Assembly: GCF_014489845.1 (NCBI RefSeq)
Contig: NZ_JABURY010000021.1
Location: 62,001 to 126,000, forward strand
Source: Frischella japonica
Lineage (GTDB): Bacteria > Pseudomonadota > Gammaproteobacteria > Enterobacterales > Orbaceae
Reading direction: 5' to 3'
DNA: 64,000 bases
In this document: positions 29,168-38,766 of the stretch, in pieces
Layout: the number at the start of each line of letters is the position of its first letter
How positions within the stretch are numbered: position 1 is the stretch's first letter
Position numbers and translations under genes: made by a program
Notes under the pieces: model-generated
Told to the model about the DNA's origin: nothing
Seen by the model: only the letters and a program-made list of their open reading frames with translations
The model's database searches: none

Positions 29168-32100
29168 TTATACTTTTAAGGATTGAACGCTTTGCACAAG
29201 ATCTGCTAACTGAGTCACAATTCTTGCGCCAGTATCACTATCATCACCGCCCAGAGCCTTGTTACGCATAAAATCTTGTTTGATCTGTTGCCAACGTACT
29301 TTTTGTTCAGCTGTTAATACATTACGAATTTCAGCTAATTTTAAGAGATTTTCCTCTGCACCATTGGTCAATAATTGAGCCTCACCTAAATAGTGATCTT
29401 CAATAACCTGATTGATCTCCTGTGCATTCATCACCGCTGAGATTTTTTCCGCTAATTTATTCATATTACGGTAACTACCTTGTAGTTTAAATGGCGGTTC
29501 AGTACGATATTTATCTGACTGTGCGGCGCTAATAATATATTGTTGATTAACTTTAAATACCACTTCACGGATAGTCAACAAATGTTTTAACACTGCAACA
29601 ATTTCACCGATCTCAGCTTGGCTATAGGTATAACTTAATTCATTAGTATTTAGCGGTTTACCTTGAGCATGATCGATTAAGTGATAAAGATCATTTAAAT
29701 CACGTAATGCTAATGGCGACAAAACACTATTTGACGTTAAACAGTTTTCAATATAGCTTGAAGCGAAGACCTCGTCCATTCCCCCTAACACTTCACCAAG
29801 ATTGTAAATATCGGCACGGTTAGCCAACATATCTGGGATCTTAAAGACTTCACCTGACTCGGTATACGGATTACCAGCCATAATGACACAGAACTTTTTA
29901 CCTCTTAAATCATAGGTTTTAGTTTTACCTTGCCATACCCCTTCAATACGACGGGAACCGTCACACAATGAAATAAATTTTTGTAAAAATTCAGGATGGG
30001 TATGTTGAATATCATCAAGATATAACATCACATTATTGCCCATCTCTAATGCAAGATTGAGTTTTTCCAACTCCTGACGAGCGGTCGCATTTGGAGCTTG
30101 TTGGGGATCAAAAGATAAAACACTATGTCCCAATGCTGGCCCATTAATTTTCATAAAAATTAAGCCTAAACGATTAGCCACATATTCCATTAGCGTTGTT
30201 TTACCATAGCCTGGCGGTGAAATCAGTAATAATAAGCCCATTAAATCAGTTCGCCGATTTTCACCTACCGTACCAATTTGTTTAGCTAAATTATCTCCTA
30301 TAATCGGTAAGTAAACTTGATTAATCAATTTATTTCTAACAAATGAGCTTAACGGTTTCGCCTTAAATTCATCCAAATGTAAATCATTACGCTGTTCATT
30401 TAATATTTCTTGACGTATAGTTTGATATTTCTGGAATTCAGGAATGACAATACGCGATTGATGGCGCATACGGGTAAAGAAATTATCAAGATTTATAGTC
30501 AATACACCTTGCTTAACTCGTTGATGTTGTCCTAATAAATCCCCTATCGTAATTTCCAGTTCCATTTCACTGATCGTAATATTGAGATGTGTCTGTTTAT
30601 CTAACAAACATAAAATCACTGCTTCAGCAATATAGCTTTGTAAAGCTTGATATTTTGGTAAAGTACATAAGCCTTTATACCAATTTTCAATTAATTGCCA
30701 TCGATCGGCAATGCGATCAGCTAGTTTCACCTGTGACTGGTTAAAATCACTCCACATATGGGATTGATTTAAATGATTTTTCAACTCGTCAAATAAACGT
30801 TTACTATATTTGCTTAATACAAATTCTTGGGGAACCACAGCTAAAGCATAGCTGAGATATTCGGCGGCTTGTTTAATATGAAAATGTTCATGTGCAATGG
30901 GATACTGGGACAAAAACAACGTTAACTCATTGGCAATTTCTAAACGCAAGTTTTGTAATCCTTCGTCATGACCAAATAATGTGTAAATATCCATACAGGT
31001 TTTTGACCGTTCAGGCCACAAAGTCGCAATATCATTTTTTTGATTATAATGCCAATATAGGATGGCCAAACTACGAGCTAAAGGATTGTAACGCAACAAA
31101 CCTGCACTTTCACCCAATGGAATTAATTTGGCTATAATCTTTACCGCATCATGATCATGCACCCCTTTTTCATAACCTTCACGATACCTCACTGCGGCAT
31201 AATCGCGCACCGTTTTATTTAAACTATCTAATTGATTTACCTGCGTTGTTAAATCTGCATAGGTTAAACCATTTTCATTTTTCAGCGCCGAGGAAATAAT
31301 AGAATAGGCTAAATATTCAGCACGATAAACCGTTGTAGATTCTGATTCTAACGATAATGGCCAAAATGCTTTATAACTATTAAGTTTGGAATTGTTAATT
31401 TTTTCTTGATAATCAGTACCAGTAAGTTGTAAATAAAGATGGTCTTCTTTTGCCACCATGGTTAAATCAAGCTCTTGGGTATTAACACTGAATTTGTGGC
31501 GAGGACCTAATTTGATCACATTACCACCTGACTCAAAAATCTCTGATTTATCGCGTAATGTGCGAATAGCTTGATCTTTAGCACTTTTAAAACGCGATTC
31601 GATATCATCGGCTTTAACGTTATCAGATAAAGACCTAAGTTTTTCAACCAATTCCTTAATTTTCAGGGCTAACGTATCTGCAATAAAAAAAGCATTTAAC
31701 TCATTAGGATCCACAAATTTAGCCGTTCTGCGTGGAATGCTATCGAGAATTCTCTGCGCTGCTGTTTGCAATGCTTCAGATCGCTTGGTTCTCTCTTCGA
31801 GTAGTGCTTGTTTATGGGTTTCGAATGTTTCAAGTACTTCTTCTCTTTTAGATAAAATATCATTAAGAAATTCGTCACTATCACTAAATTGATTTTCAAG
31901 TTCTTCCAGTTGCACAAGTAAACGCGACAATTCATCATCACACTTTTCTGGTGTTGTTGAGATACTTAACGCATTGGCAATGCTTTGGTTAAACAACTTA
32001 AATTGGGCACCAAATTGTGCAACCATTTCAACATTAGCTAGACTTTTACGTTTTTGATTAATACGTGCTTTGGTTTGATTTAACTGGCTATAAACATCAG

Positions 32101-34111
32101 CAATAGCTTCTATAATTTTTGTCTGTAATGTGACATCATCAAATTTTAATGAAGCAATTAACTGAGACAGCATATCTAAGTCAACCGACATTTGTTCCGT
32201 TTGCTTAATGGCCTCGTTAAGTTGGACTGCTGTATCCGCTTTTGCAATAGTAGCTTCTAATTCATTAATTTTTGTTAAAAATGGCTTAAGCGCTTGTTCA
32301 CCAGCTAAAAATTTTGCGGTTGCCAAAGAAACGATAGATTGTCGTTCTTTTAATTCATTTTCCATCTGATCGAGCTGATCGAGATCAATATAACGATAGC
32401 TTCGTAAAGTAACAAGTTTCCCAAGTTGCATCTTAATAGCATTAAGTGCATCAACATACATTTGGGTCTCTTGCCATGTATCTGGATAAAGCGTGGTTAG
32501 TAATGCCTTCTGATCAGATATCGCCTCACGCATAGAACTATCAGACTGCCGACGAATACTTTCAACTTTCTCATACTCATCCAATACTAATTCACTAGTT
32601 TGACAAATATTATGTAGGTTGGTATTAAATGATAAATGACGTTCATCGTTCAACCAAAAATAACTATCAAATAAACGTTTGGTATCGGTGATCAATTTGC
32701 TATAAAGAGCAGATGAAACAGCCTGATTATCAATTTCACGAACAATAAAATAGAGATCAGAAATCCCCCTAACTAATTCAGCATTTCCAATTTTACCTAA
32801 GAAGCTATTATTAGTAGGTTGTTGTGCAGCATATTCATCACTGTAAAATGGCGTTTGCCAGATTTGCATTGGATGGACACGTGTAGGTTCATCACGTTCA
32901 CCTTCAAAAACCACCATTCGTCCATCTTCAAACACGGCATAACCATGACCAAGAATCGGACTACTGAGTTTTCGTTCAATCATATTGTAATTAAACAGTG
33001 CTAAACGGCCCGAATTCGGATCATAAAAGATGTACATCACATCTTCACCATTTGGTGAACGACGAATACGGCGGAACCGCATTCCTTCCATTGATTGATC
33101 AAAAGATTTATATTCACCGTTTTGTAAATAATAACCACCCGGAAAAATAACACCATGATCCTCTGGTAATTGAATGCAAGCTTGACCAATAGAATCGATA
33201 CGCTGAACCTTTTGAGTCAACGTATTATAAATAAGATATCGCCAATTCTCTTCGCGATAAGGTAATATTCTTAATAGAATTAAAGAACCCACTTTAGCAT
33301 ATTCAATTTTAGCATCGTTAAGCGATTGGTTTTTATCCAAAACTTCTTCACGATAAATACCCAAACCATCATTGGTATTATTCTCACATTTGATGGTTAG
33401 ATCACCGCCAATCGTTTCAACAAATACTGTATCTAAAATATTGATATGCGGAAAACGACCATTAACAATATTTTCACGCGTTGTTTCAACCCATTCAAAA
33501 TCATAAGCGGGCGGTAAGGCAATATCACGTTCACCACGATTATCAATATAATTAATGGTTTTTTTATCACTTGAAATAGACCAACGGAAAACCCGAATAT
33601 CACTAACCCTTTCACCAATTTGAAAACTTGCCAGTAATTTCCCATCTCGTTCAACTAATTGCAAAAGTTGAGCATTTTTATAATAAGTATAAAGTTCATT
33701 AAAATCTTGTACAAAACGCTCAATATTTAAAAAGGTATCACCCAGAGCAACCGGTTCAGTCTCGTAATTACCATCACGTTCTACTAACTGATAAAGTGAA
33801 AATACATCGGCTATTTTGGTCTCTTTTTTCAACCCTAGAAAGACGTTATAACCAAATAATAACCAATCACCAAATCGTACAATATCTCGAGCGATACAAT
33901 TATTTTCCGTACGAATACGAATTCGGCTAATAATTGACATATCACTTTTACCGAACTCAGACAATCTTTGTTGGTTTAATGCTTCCGTTTTTTGCTGTAG
34001 CTCTTGACCCAATGCGGTTAAACGTTTACGGAGAATTTCATAAGCACCGCCTTCGGCTACGGCATTATCCAGTGCTGTTTGCTGTTGATTATCTTGTTGA
34101 ACGTCTGTCAT
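29168..34111 (-). CDS. Giant AAA+ ATPase of the PspA-flotillin operon
   Basis: This 1647-aa protein is the largest in the window. Databases usually label relatives 'DNA repair ATPase', a name I would not take as function. Residues about 70-430 are rich in short beta-strand repeats typical of a propeller-like domain. Residues about 480-880 are long charged helices with coiled-coil character, and a helical region follows. The AAA+ module lies near the C-terminus: Walker A PPGYGKTT near residue 1302, Walker B VMLYLDDIQH near 1364, and sensor-1-like VIMAGNP near 1410. No signal peptide or membrane helix is seen, so it should be cytoplasmic. It ends a five-gene operon after the flotillin gene (121-bp gap). 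A chaperone/remodelling role at the membrane is inferred from partners. Confidence 0.8.
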   Translation of the reverse strand: MTDVQQDNQQQTALDNAVAEGGAYEILRKRLTALGQELQQKTEALNQQRLSEFGKSDMSIISRIRIRTENNCIARDIVRFGDWLLFGYNVFLGLKKETKIADVFSLYQLVERDGNYETEPVALGDTFLNIERFVQDFNELYTYYKNAQLLQLVERDGKLLASFQIGERVSDIRVFRWSISSDKKTINYIDNRGERDIALPPAYDFEWVETTRENIVNGRFPHINILDTVFVETIGGDLTIKCENNTNDGLGIYREEVLDKNQSLNDAKIEYAKVGSLILLRILPYREENWRYLIYNTLTQKVQRIDSIGQACIQLPEDHGVIFPGGYYLQNGEYKSFDQSMEGMRFRRIRRSPNGEDVMYIFYDPNSGRLALFNYNMIERKLSSPILGHGYAVFEDGRMVVFEGERDEPTRVHPMQIWQTPFYSDEYAAQQPTNNSFLGKIGNAELVRGISDLYFIVREIDNQAVSSALYSKLITDTKRLFDSYFWLNDERHLSFNTNLHNICQTSELVLDEYEKVESIRRQSDSSMREAISDQKALLTTLYPDTWQETQMYVDALNAIKMQLGKLVTLRSYRYIDLDQLDQMENELKERQSIVSLATAKFLAGEQALKPFLTKINELEATIAKADTAVQLNEAIKQTEQMSVDLDMLSQLIASLKFDDVTLQTKIIEAIADVYSQLNQTKARINQKRKSLANVEMVAQFGAQFKLFNQSIANALSISTTPEKCDDELSRLLVQLEELENQFSDSDEFLNDILSKREEVLETFETHKQALLEERTKRSEALQTAAQRILDSIPRRTAKFVDPNELNAFFIADTLALKIKELVEKLRSLSDNVKADDIESRFKSAKDQAIRTLRDKSEIFESGGNVIKLGPRHKFSVNTQELDLTMVAKEDHLYLQLTGTDYQEKINNSKLNSYKAFWPLSLESESTTVYRAEYLAYSIISSALKNENGLTYADLTTQVNQLDSLNKTVRDYAAVRYREGYEKGVHDHDAVKIIAKLIPLGESAGLLRYNPLARSLAILYWHYNQKNDIATLWPERSKTCMDIYTLFGHDEGLQNLRLEIANELTLFLSQYPIAHEHFHIKQAAEYLSYALAVVPQEFVLSKYSKRLFDELKNHLNQSHMWSDFNQSQVKLADRIADRWQLIENWYKGLCTLPKYQALQSYIAEAVILCLLDKQTHLNITISEMELEITIGDLLGQHQRVKQGVLTINLDNFFTRMRHQSRIVIPEFQKYQTIRQEILNEQRNDLHLDEFKAKPLSSFVRNKLINQVYLPIIGDNLAKQIGTVGENRRTDLMGLLLLISPPGYGKTTLMEYVANRLGLIFMKINGPALGHSVLSFDPQQAPNATARQELEKLNLALEMGNNVMLYLDDIQHTHPEFLQKFISLCDGSRRIEGVWQGKTKTYDLRGKKFCVIMAGNPYTESGEVFKIPDMLANRADIYNLGEVLGGMDEVFASSYIENCLTSNSVLSPLALRDLNDLYHLIDHAQGKPLNTNELSYTYSQAEIGEIVAVLKHLLTIREVVFKVNQQYIISAAQSDKYRTEPPFKLQGSYRNMNKLAEKISAVMNAQEINQVIEDHYLGEAQLLTNGAEENLLKLAEIRNVLTAEQKVRWQQIKQDFMRNKALGGDDSDTGARIVTQLADLVQSVQSLKV

Positions 34112-34232
34112 TTTTAACTCATTAATTATTATACAGAAAAGATGATTATTTTTACTCAGCCAATGAAGCGGCTGAGTAAAAACAGATAATGAAAATCACT
34201 TTATTACCAAGTGTTATAAAACAATCGCCTTA

Positions 34233-36332
34233 CTAGCTCTGATCAGAAGAAGATAAGAACTGTTTAGCTAATGCTTTTAAATCGGTATTACCAAGCGCTT
34301 CTTTAATATCGATATCCTTGTTATTTGATAAGCGAGCTAATACGGATTGTAATGCATTCTGTAGTACAGGGCTTTGACCGACAGCCCCTTCAATCGCTTT
34401 ACCTACACTAATTGCTTTTGAGAAGCTATTGAAGAAGTTATCATTACCACCCACAATTTCAATGTTAGCTTTACTAAACGCAGCCGCAAGTACTTCGGCT
34501 TGTTCTTTGGCAATTTCTTTATTCGCTGCAATCGCCGCCATCGCCTGTTCAAAACCTTTTTCCAATGCTAAGCGGAATTCTTCATGATTTTTTGATTGCT
34601 CATTCATTGTACCAAGAGCTTGGAACTTCTCAACCAAACCATTTGCTTCTGCCGTTAAGCGCTCACGAATCACTAGAGCATCAGCGATCCCAACTTCTTT
34701 GGTTGCAGTAGCTTTTGCTAAACCAATTCTTTCATCACCACGTGCTTGAGCAGAAAGTTTTTCTTCTAACACTTTTGCTTCTGTTAAACCTTGTTTTTCA
34801 AGGGCAATTGCTTTTGCCTCGATGACTTTTGCTTCGGCTAAGCCCTTCTCTTGATTACCCTTCGCTTCGGCTAATAATGTTTCAGCACAAACATGCGCTT
34901 TAACTAAACCTTCTTTTTCTTCAGCTTCAGCGCTGGCCTTACGTACGGTTGCTTCAGCAAGACCAATAGCAGCTTCTTCAGCCTCAACACCTTGCGCTAA
35001 TTGTTTTTTCGCTTCAGCGTTTTTAGCTGCTGCTTCAAGCTCAGCTTGAGCGATAATACTGATTTCGACCGCACGATGTTTCGCCGCTTGTTCATCTGCT
35101 TCTGCTTGTTTAACCTGTTTTACTAATTCTTGTTCGGCACGCGCTTGCGCATCAATAACTACAATTTGTTTGTCACGATCGGCTTTTGATACTTCACGCA
35201 CTTCTTTGATACGTTCCTCTTCTACAGCAACCGTTTTTTCAACAGATACACGTTCACGAATCACATTGGCGATATTCTTTTTTTCTTCTTCGAGTGCTTT
35301 ATCTTTTTCAATTCGTTGCAACTCAACTTCACGTTCACGAGCCACAACTTCTAAAGAGCGTGCTCTTTCTACACGTTCTTCTTCTATCGCAACAGCGCGT
35401 AAGCGGTTTTGTTGTGCTACTTCCACTTCACGCTGACGATTTTCTTCTCTGACTTCAATTTCTTGTTGAGCTTGAATTCGTGCTTGTTCTGCTTTTAAAC
35501 GTTCTTCTTCTTTCACTTTTAATGTTTCAGCAAGTTCACGAGCACGAATTGTTTCAATTTCACGTTTTTGGCGCGCTTCAGCATCCGCTTGTTGACGTTC
35601 AAGTTCAAGTTTAGCTTCTATTGTTTCGGTATCTTTCTTTTTTAATGCTAATTCAAGATCTCGTTCACGTTTATTGGTTTCATCTTTATGAATTGCTGTA
35701 ATATAGGTGATTTTATTAATCCCTTCAGCATCAAAAATATTATCTGGATCTAGTGAACGAATTGGTGTTTGTTCTAAATAGTCAATGGCAACGTCCTCTA
35801 AAGCATAACCATTTAAATCTTTACCAATAACATCAATAATACGCTCACGGAAATTCATTCGATCTTCAAATAATTTAGCTAACTCAAATTGCTTACCTAC
35901 GGTTTTTAATGCTTCGGAAAATTTAGCACTAAATAAGGAACTCACTGCTTTTTGATCTGAAGCACGATCAACACCGATTGATTTAGCAACTTTCAAAACA
36001 TCTTCGGTTGTTTCATTAACGCGTAAATAAAAAGCGACACAAATATCTGCCCGCAAATTATCTTTACAAATCAAACCATCTTTACCACGACGTTCAACAT
36101 CAAAAGAGATTAAAGATATTTTCATGAACTCTTTTTTGTAGATTACCGGATAAACTAATGCACCAGTAAAATGTACCTTAGGGCTTGATGTCATATCATT
36201 AACAATTAACGCCGTTCCTTGTGGTACCTTGATATAAAATGATTTAAATAATGCTATAAAACCGACAATGATAATGGCAATAATCGCAATCACAATGCCA
36301 AAAAGTGTTAAACTATCAAAACTAAAACCCAT
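34233..36332 (-). CDS. yqiK: Flotillin/SPFH-family membrane protein, YqiK-like
   Basis: Flotillins organise membrane microdomains and cooperate with NfeD-type proteins. The 699-aa product has one N-terminal membrane helix (about 10-32) and an SPFH/band-7 domain (about 35-200). A very long, highly charged coiled-coil follows (about 210-560), with repeated AEA/KEE patterns and glutamine-alanine repeats. The C-terminal helical region ends near LSSSDQS. It has the length and spelling of the YqiK type. It lies 26 bp downstream of the YqiJ-like gene, its usual partner. A scaffold role at stressed membrane is inference from family and context. Confidence 0.88.
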   Translation of the reverse strand: MGFSFDSLTLFGIVIAIIAIIIVGFIALFKSFYIKVPQGTALIVNDMTSSPKVHFTGALVYPVIYKKEFMKISLISFDVERRGKDGLICKDNLRADICVAFYLRVNETTEDVLKVAKSIGVDRASDQKAVSSLFSAKFSEALKTVGKQFELAKLFEDRMNFRERIIDVIGKDLNGYALEDVAIDYLEQTPIRSLDPDNIFDAEGINKITYITAIHKDETNKRERDLELALKKKDTETIEAKLELERQQADAEARQKREIETIRARELAETLKVKEEERLKAEQARIQAQQEIEVREENRQREVEVAQQNRLRAVAIEEERVERARSLEVVAREREVELQRIEKDKALEEEKKNIANVIRERVSVEKTVAVEEERIKEVREVSKADRDKQIVVIDAQARAEQELVKQVKQAEADEQAAKHRAVEISIIAQAELEAAAKNAEAKKQLAQGVEAEEAAIGLAEATVRKASAEAEEKEGLVKAHVCAETLLAEAKGNQEKGLAEAKVIEAKAIALEKQGLTEAKVLEEKLSAQARGDERIGLAKATATKEVGIADALVIRERLTAEANGLVEKFQALGTMNEQSKNHEEFRLALEKGFEQAMAAIAANKEIAKEQAEVLAAAFSKANIEIVGGNDNFFNSFSKAISVGKAIEGAVGQSPVLQNALQSVLARLSNNKDIDIKEALGNTDLKALAKQFLSSSDQS

Positions 36333-36358
36333 ATTTTTTATTCTCCAAAAATTTACCT

Positions 36359-37018
36359 TTACGATCCATTAAATTCATCAATACTCACGATTTGATAGCT
36401 ATTATAAGTTGCATCATAATTAAGCAATATAGCTTTATCACCACGTTTAAATTGATATGATTCATCACACCTAACTTGTAAAATTAATCCAGCCCCCCCA
36501 TCTTCATAAATTGCTTCACCTTTATCATTATTTACAACACTTGAACGAATGACGACGGTTTGTCCAAGTAAAGTCTTATGATTTGTCGCATTCAATTGCT
36601 TAAATAGCGGCCGTATTGGTCTAATAATAAAAGCTGTAATATATATAGCGATGATTAATACTACAAAAAATACAACGATACCCGCTGGATAATAAATCCA
36701 TGGCACATCATAAAAAGGGAGGAGTAATAATTGAAAAGAACTATAAGAAATGATCCAACCAATCAACGAAATTAGCGTAATAATCAAGGTTAACGGGACT
36801 TGATTAAAACCAAATTTCATTAGAAGTCCCCCCAAACTGGTTGAAGGTATTTCCGCGTGATAGGCATCAACATCAAGGTCAAGATCGAGATCAAAATTAA
36901 GACAGTCTATAGCCAGTATACCCATTGCCGCAAACAGCCAATATAAAACACATAAAGTCAGTAAGCCACTGTAAATTACCACAGGAAAGGCAAGAAATAT
37001 ACTGACAAAAATATCCAT
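36359..37018 (-). CDS. yqiJ: YqiJ/NfeD-like membrane protein with OB-fold domain
   Basis: The 219-aa protein has hydrophobic segments at about 5-38, 73-100 and 107-131, followed by a soluble C-terminal OB-fold-like region (about 140-219). It is the YqiJ type, which pairs with YqiK flotillins in the way NfeD pairs with SPFH proteins. An acidic run of alternating D and L (about 43-51) precedes the second membrane segment. It lies between the pspA-like gene (100-bp gap) and yqiK-like gene. No catalytic residues are visible; a structural role is likely. Confidence 0.85.
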   Translation of the reverse strand: MDIFVSIFLAFPVVIYSGLLTLCVLYWLFAAMGILAIDCLNFDLDLDLDVDAYHAEIPSTSLGGLLMKFGFNQVPLTLIITLISLIGWIISYSSFQLLLLPFYDVPWIYYPAGIVVFFVVLIIAIYITAFIIRPIRPLFKQLNATNHKTLLGQTVVIRSSVVNNDKGEAIYEDGGAGLILQVRCDESYQFKRGDKAILLNYDATYNSYQIVSIDEFNGS

Positions 37019-37118
37019 TGTTATTTTTCCTTTTTATCCAAGATATCTGTGTGACATATTTTATGTTAGTTATTTTTTGCTATTTTAGCCTAAAAAAATC
37101 AAAAATAAATCACTTCAC

Positions 37119-37811
37119 TTATTTAGCATTTTTTTCTTTTAATTTTGCTAAAATGATCGCAGCATTTTGATTTTCTGATTTAATTCCGGCTGCTTTTAAT
37201 TTAGCATCTAATGGATCATGATTTTCTGACTGCGCTAATTCATTTTTCGCTTCAATTGTTGCCGCATTTTTTTCCTGACGCTGTTTAATTCTATCTAAGG
37301 AATCCAATGCTGTTTGTAATTTTGCTGTTGATCCCCCATAGCGTTGAGAAACAGCAGACTGTGCTTTTTGTACACTTTCTGTTGCCTTTACAATATCAAC
37401 TTGTTGTTTTAAATTGCGAATATTAATTTCGGTTTGTGAAATAGTTTGTCGCAAATTCGTTACACTTTCAGCAAACGCTTTAGCTTGTTTTTGCTGACCA
37501 GCTAATACATTTTCAAGTTGCGAGATTTTTTCTGCAACTTCTAACGCTAATACTTCATCATTATTATCTAACGCTTTAAGTGCATAACCTTCATATTCAG
37601 TAATTTTCGATTGCGTTTCAACAACTTGTTTATCAGCCATTTTCTGCTGGGCCATAACACTAGCTAACGCTTCCTTCGCTTGTTTTAATTCACTATCAGC
37701 ATCACGAATTTCTTGATCTAAAATACGTAATGCTTGTGTATCAATAATCGCTTCGCCAGCTTCATTTATGCCACCACGCAATGCCGTAATTAATTTTGAT
37801 AATATTGCCAT
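37119..37811 (-). CDS. PspA/IM30-family membrane-stress protein (YjfJ-like)
   Basis: PspA/Vipp1 proteins are ESCRT-III-like coiled-coil proteins that bind and repair stressed inner membrane. The 230-aa product is almost entirely helical, with the family pattern in MAILSKLITALRGGINEAGEAIIDTQ at the N-terminus and long heptad-rich helices. It lacks the PspF-binding psp operon context and matches better the YjfJ branch. It is second in the operon, 36 bp after the DUF2170 gene. Membrane binding by the N-terminal amphipathic helix is expected from the family. Confidence 0.88.
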   Translation of the reverse strand: MAILSKLITALRGGINEAGEAIIDTQALRILDQEIRDADSELKQAKEALASVMAQQKMADKQVVETQSKITEYEGYALKALDNNDEVLALEVAEKISQLENVLAGQQKQAKAFAESVTNLRQTISQTEINIRNLKQQVDIVKATESVQKAQSAVSQRYGGSTAKLQTALDSLDRIKQRQEKNAATIEAKNELAQSENHDPLDAKLKAAGIKSENQNAAIILAKLKEKNAK

Positions 37812-37847
37812 TTTTAAACCTCGTATTCTTTCTAATTCGATTAATGA

Positions 37848-38501
37848 TTAATCTTGTTTATTTATATTTAAATAATGTTCATAAGCTTCTGTTGCTTTAA
37901 TAACATTATCGGAAAGCATTTCAAGTTCATAAATAATATTACTTAATAACGATGTTGAACTTAATGCACCATACATTATATAGTTAACGCTACCATCACC
38001 GGCTTTTTCAATGGCAATAGTCGATAACGGGAAAAGTTTACGCGTACACAATACATCCTGATTAAATTTTTCTGGTTGGTTAACCATGTTTACCGGCCAA
38101 AGCAATGCTTCAACCATGATTTGTTGATTAGAAACACTTAAAAATAGCGGTAAATCACCATACTGATGCATAATTATATGCAAGCAGGCATCAACACCAT
38201 CAATGATTTCAATGCTCGCCGTACCTTGTGTAAATAAAGGTTCCTTTTTTAAGGTTTGGTAAAGATCGGTAATACCCCATACTTCATTTTTTTTCATTGT
38301 ATTTTTTTCCTGTAGTTTGTTCGTATTTATATCTTGGACATTATTTTGAAATTGGCGTAATTTCAGTTCTATTTCCTGTAATTTAGGTGTATTTTCTGGC
38401 AAAATCCACACTTCTTTTTTTACAAAACCTTGTTCTTGTAGACGTTGACGATAGCGTCTTTGATAAAAAGCAGAATTCTTAATTGGTTGCGTTTTTTCCA
38501 T
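37848..38501 (-). CDS. yjfI: YjfI-like DUF2170 protein with basic N-terminal extension
   Basis: The C-terminal portion (about residues 72-217) matches the DUF2170/YjfI family, with the hallmark GDLPLFLSVS...MVEALLWPV and YIMYGALSSTS segments. The E. coli protein has only this part (about 133 aa). Here a 70-residue N-terminal extension has a basic helix AFYQRRYRQRLQEQG followed by a strand-like KKEVWILPE and another helix. That pattern resembles a ribbon-helix-helix DNA-binding unit. An internal ATG near residue 69 could give a short form. It is first in the operon; a regulatory role is inference. Confidence 0.82.
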   Translation of the reverse strand: MEKTQPIKNSAFYQRRYRQRLQEQGFVKKEVWILPENTPKLQEIELKLRQFQNNVQDINTNKLQEKNTMKKNEVWGITDLYQTLKKEPLFTQGTASIEIIDGVDACLHIIMHQYGDLPLFLSVSNQQIMVEALLWPVNMVNQPEKFNQDVLCTRKLFPLSTIAIEKAGDGSVNYIMYGALSSTSLLSNIIYELEMLSDNVIKATEAYEHYLNINKQD

Positions 38502-38560
38502 ATAATTTGGCTAACAAAAAATGACATATTTAATAAAAGTAGATGAAGACATTTTATCAC

Positions 38561-38597
38561 AATAATCTTACATGTAAATATCACATGTAAGATTATT
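38561..38597. promoter_or_regulatory. Perfect 15-bp palindrome upstream of the yjfI-pspA operon
   Basis: Arms AATAATCTTACATGT and ACATGTAAGATTATT flank a 7-nt spacer about 60 bp upstream of the first gene of the operon. Its perfection and place suggest an operator; a terminator from typA is less likely, because typA already has one at 38718-38752. Confidence 0.5.
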
Positions 38598-38717
38598 TAT
38601 TAAACAAAATATAAGCAAGCTTCACCTACGCCACTATTATTTATCAGCATAGCAAGCCAGTATTAAGGATAATTAATCGGTAAAGAAGAGGGGGTACTAA
38701 ATAAAAACTGAGCGTAC

Positions 38718-38752
38718 AAAAAAAGCGCTAACGTAATCGTCAACGCTTTTTA
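38718..38752 (-). terminator. Terminator of typA
   Basis: AAAAAGCG pairs with CGCTTTTT around an internal loop and a short ACG/CGT stem, just after the typA stop. The T run is on the minus strand and also on the plus strand. Confidence 0.7.
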
Positions 38753-38766
38753 ATTTTGAATAAAAA

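Noticed and set aside
29168-34111. Calling the giant ATPase a DNA repair enzyme.
   Set aside because: That is a database label; nothing in the protein or its neighbours points to DNA, and the operon partners are membrane-stress proteins.
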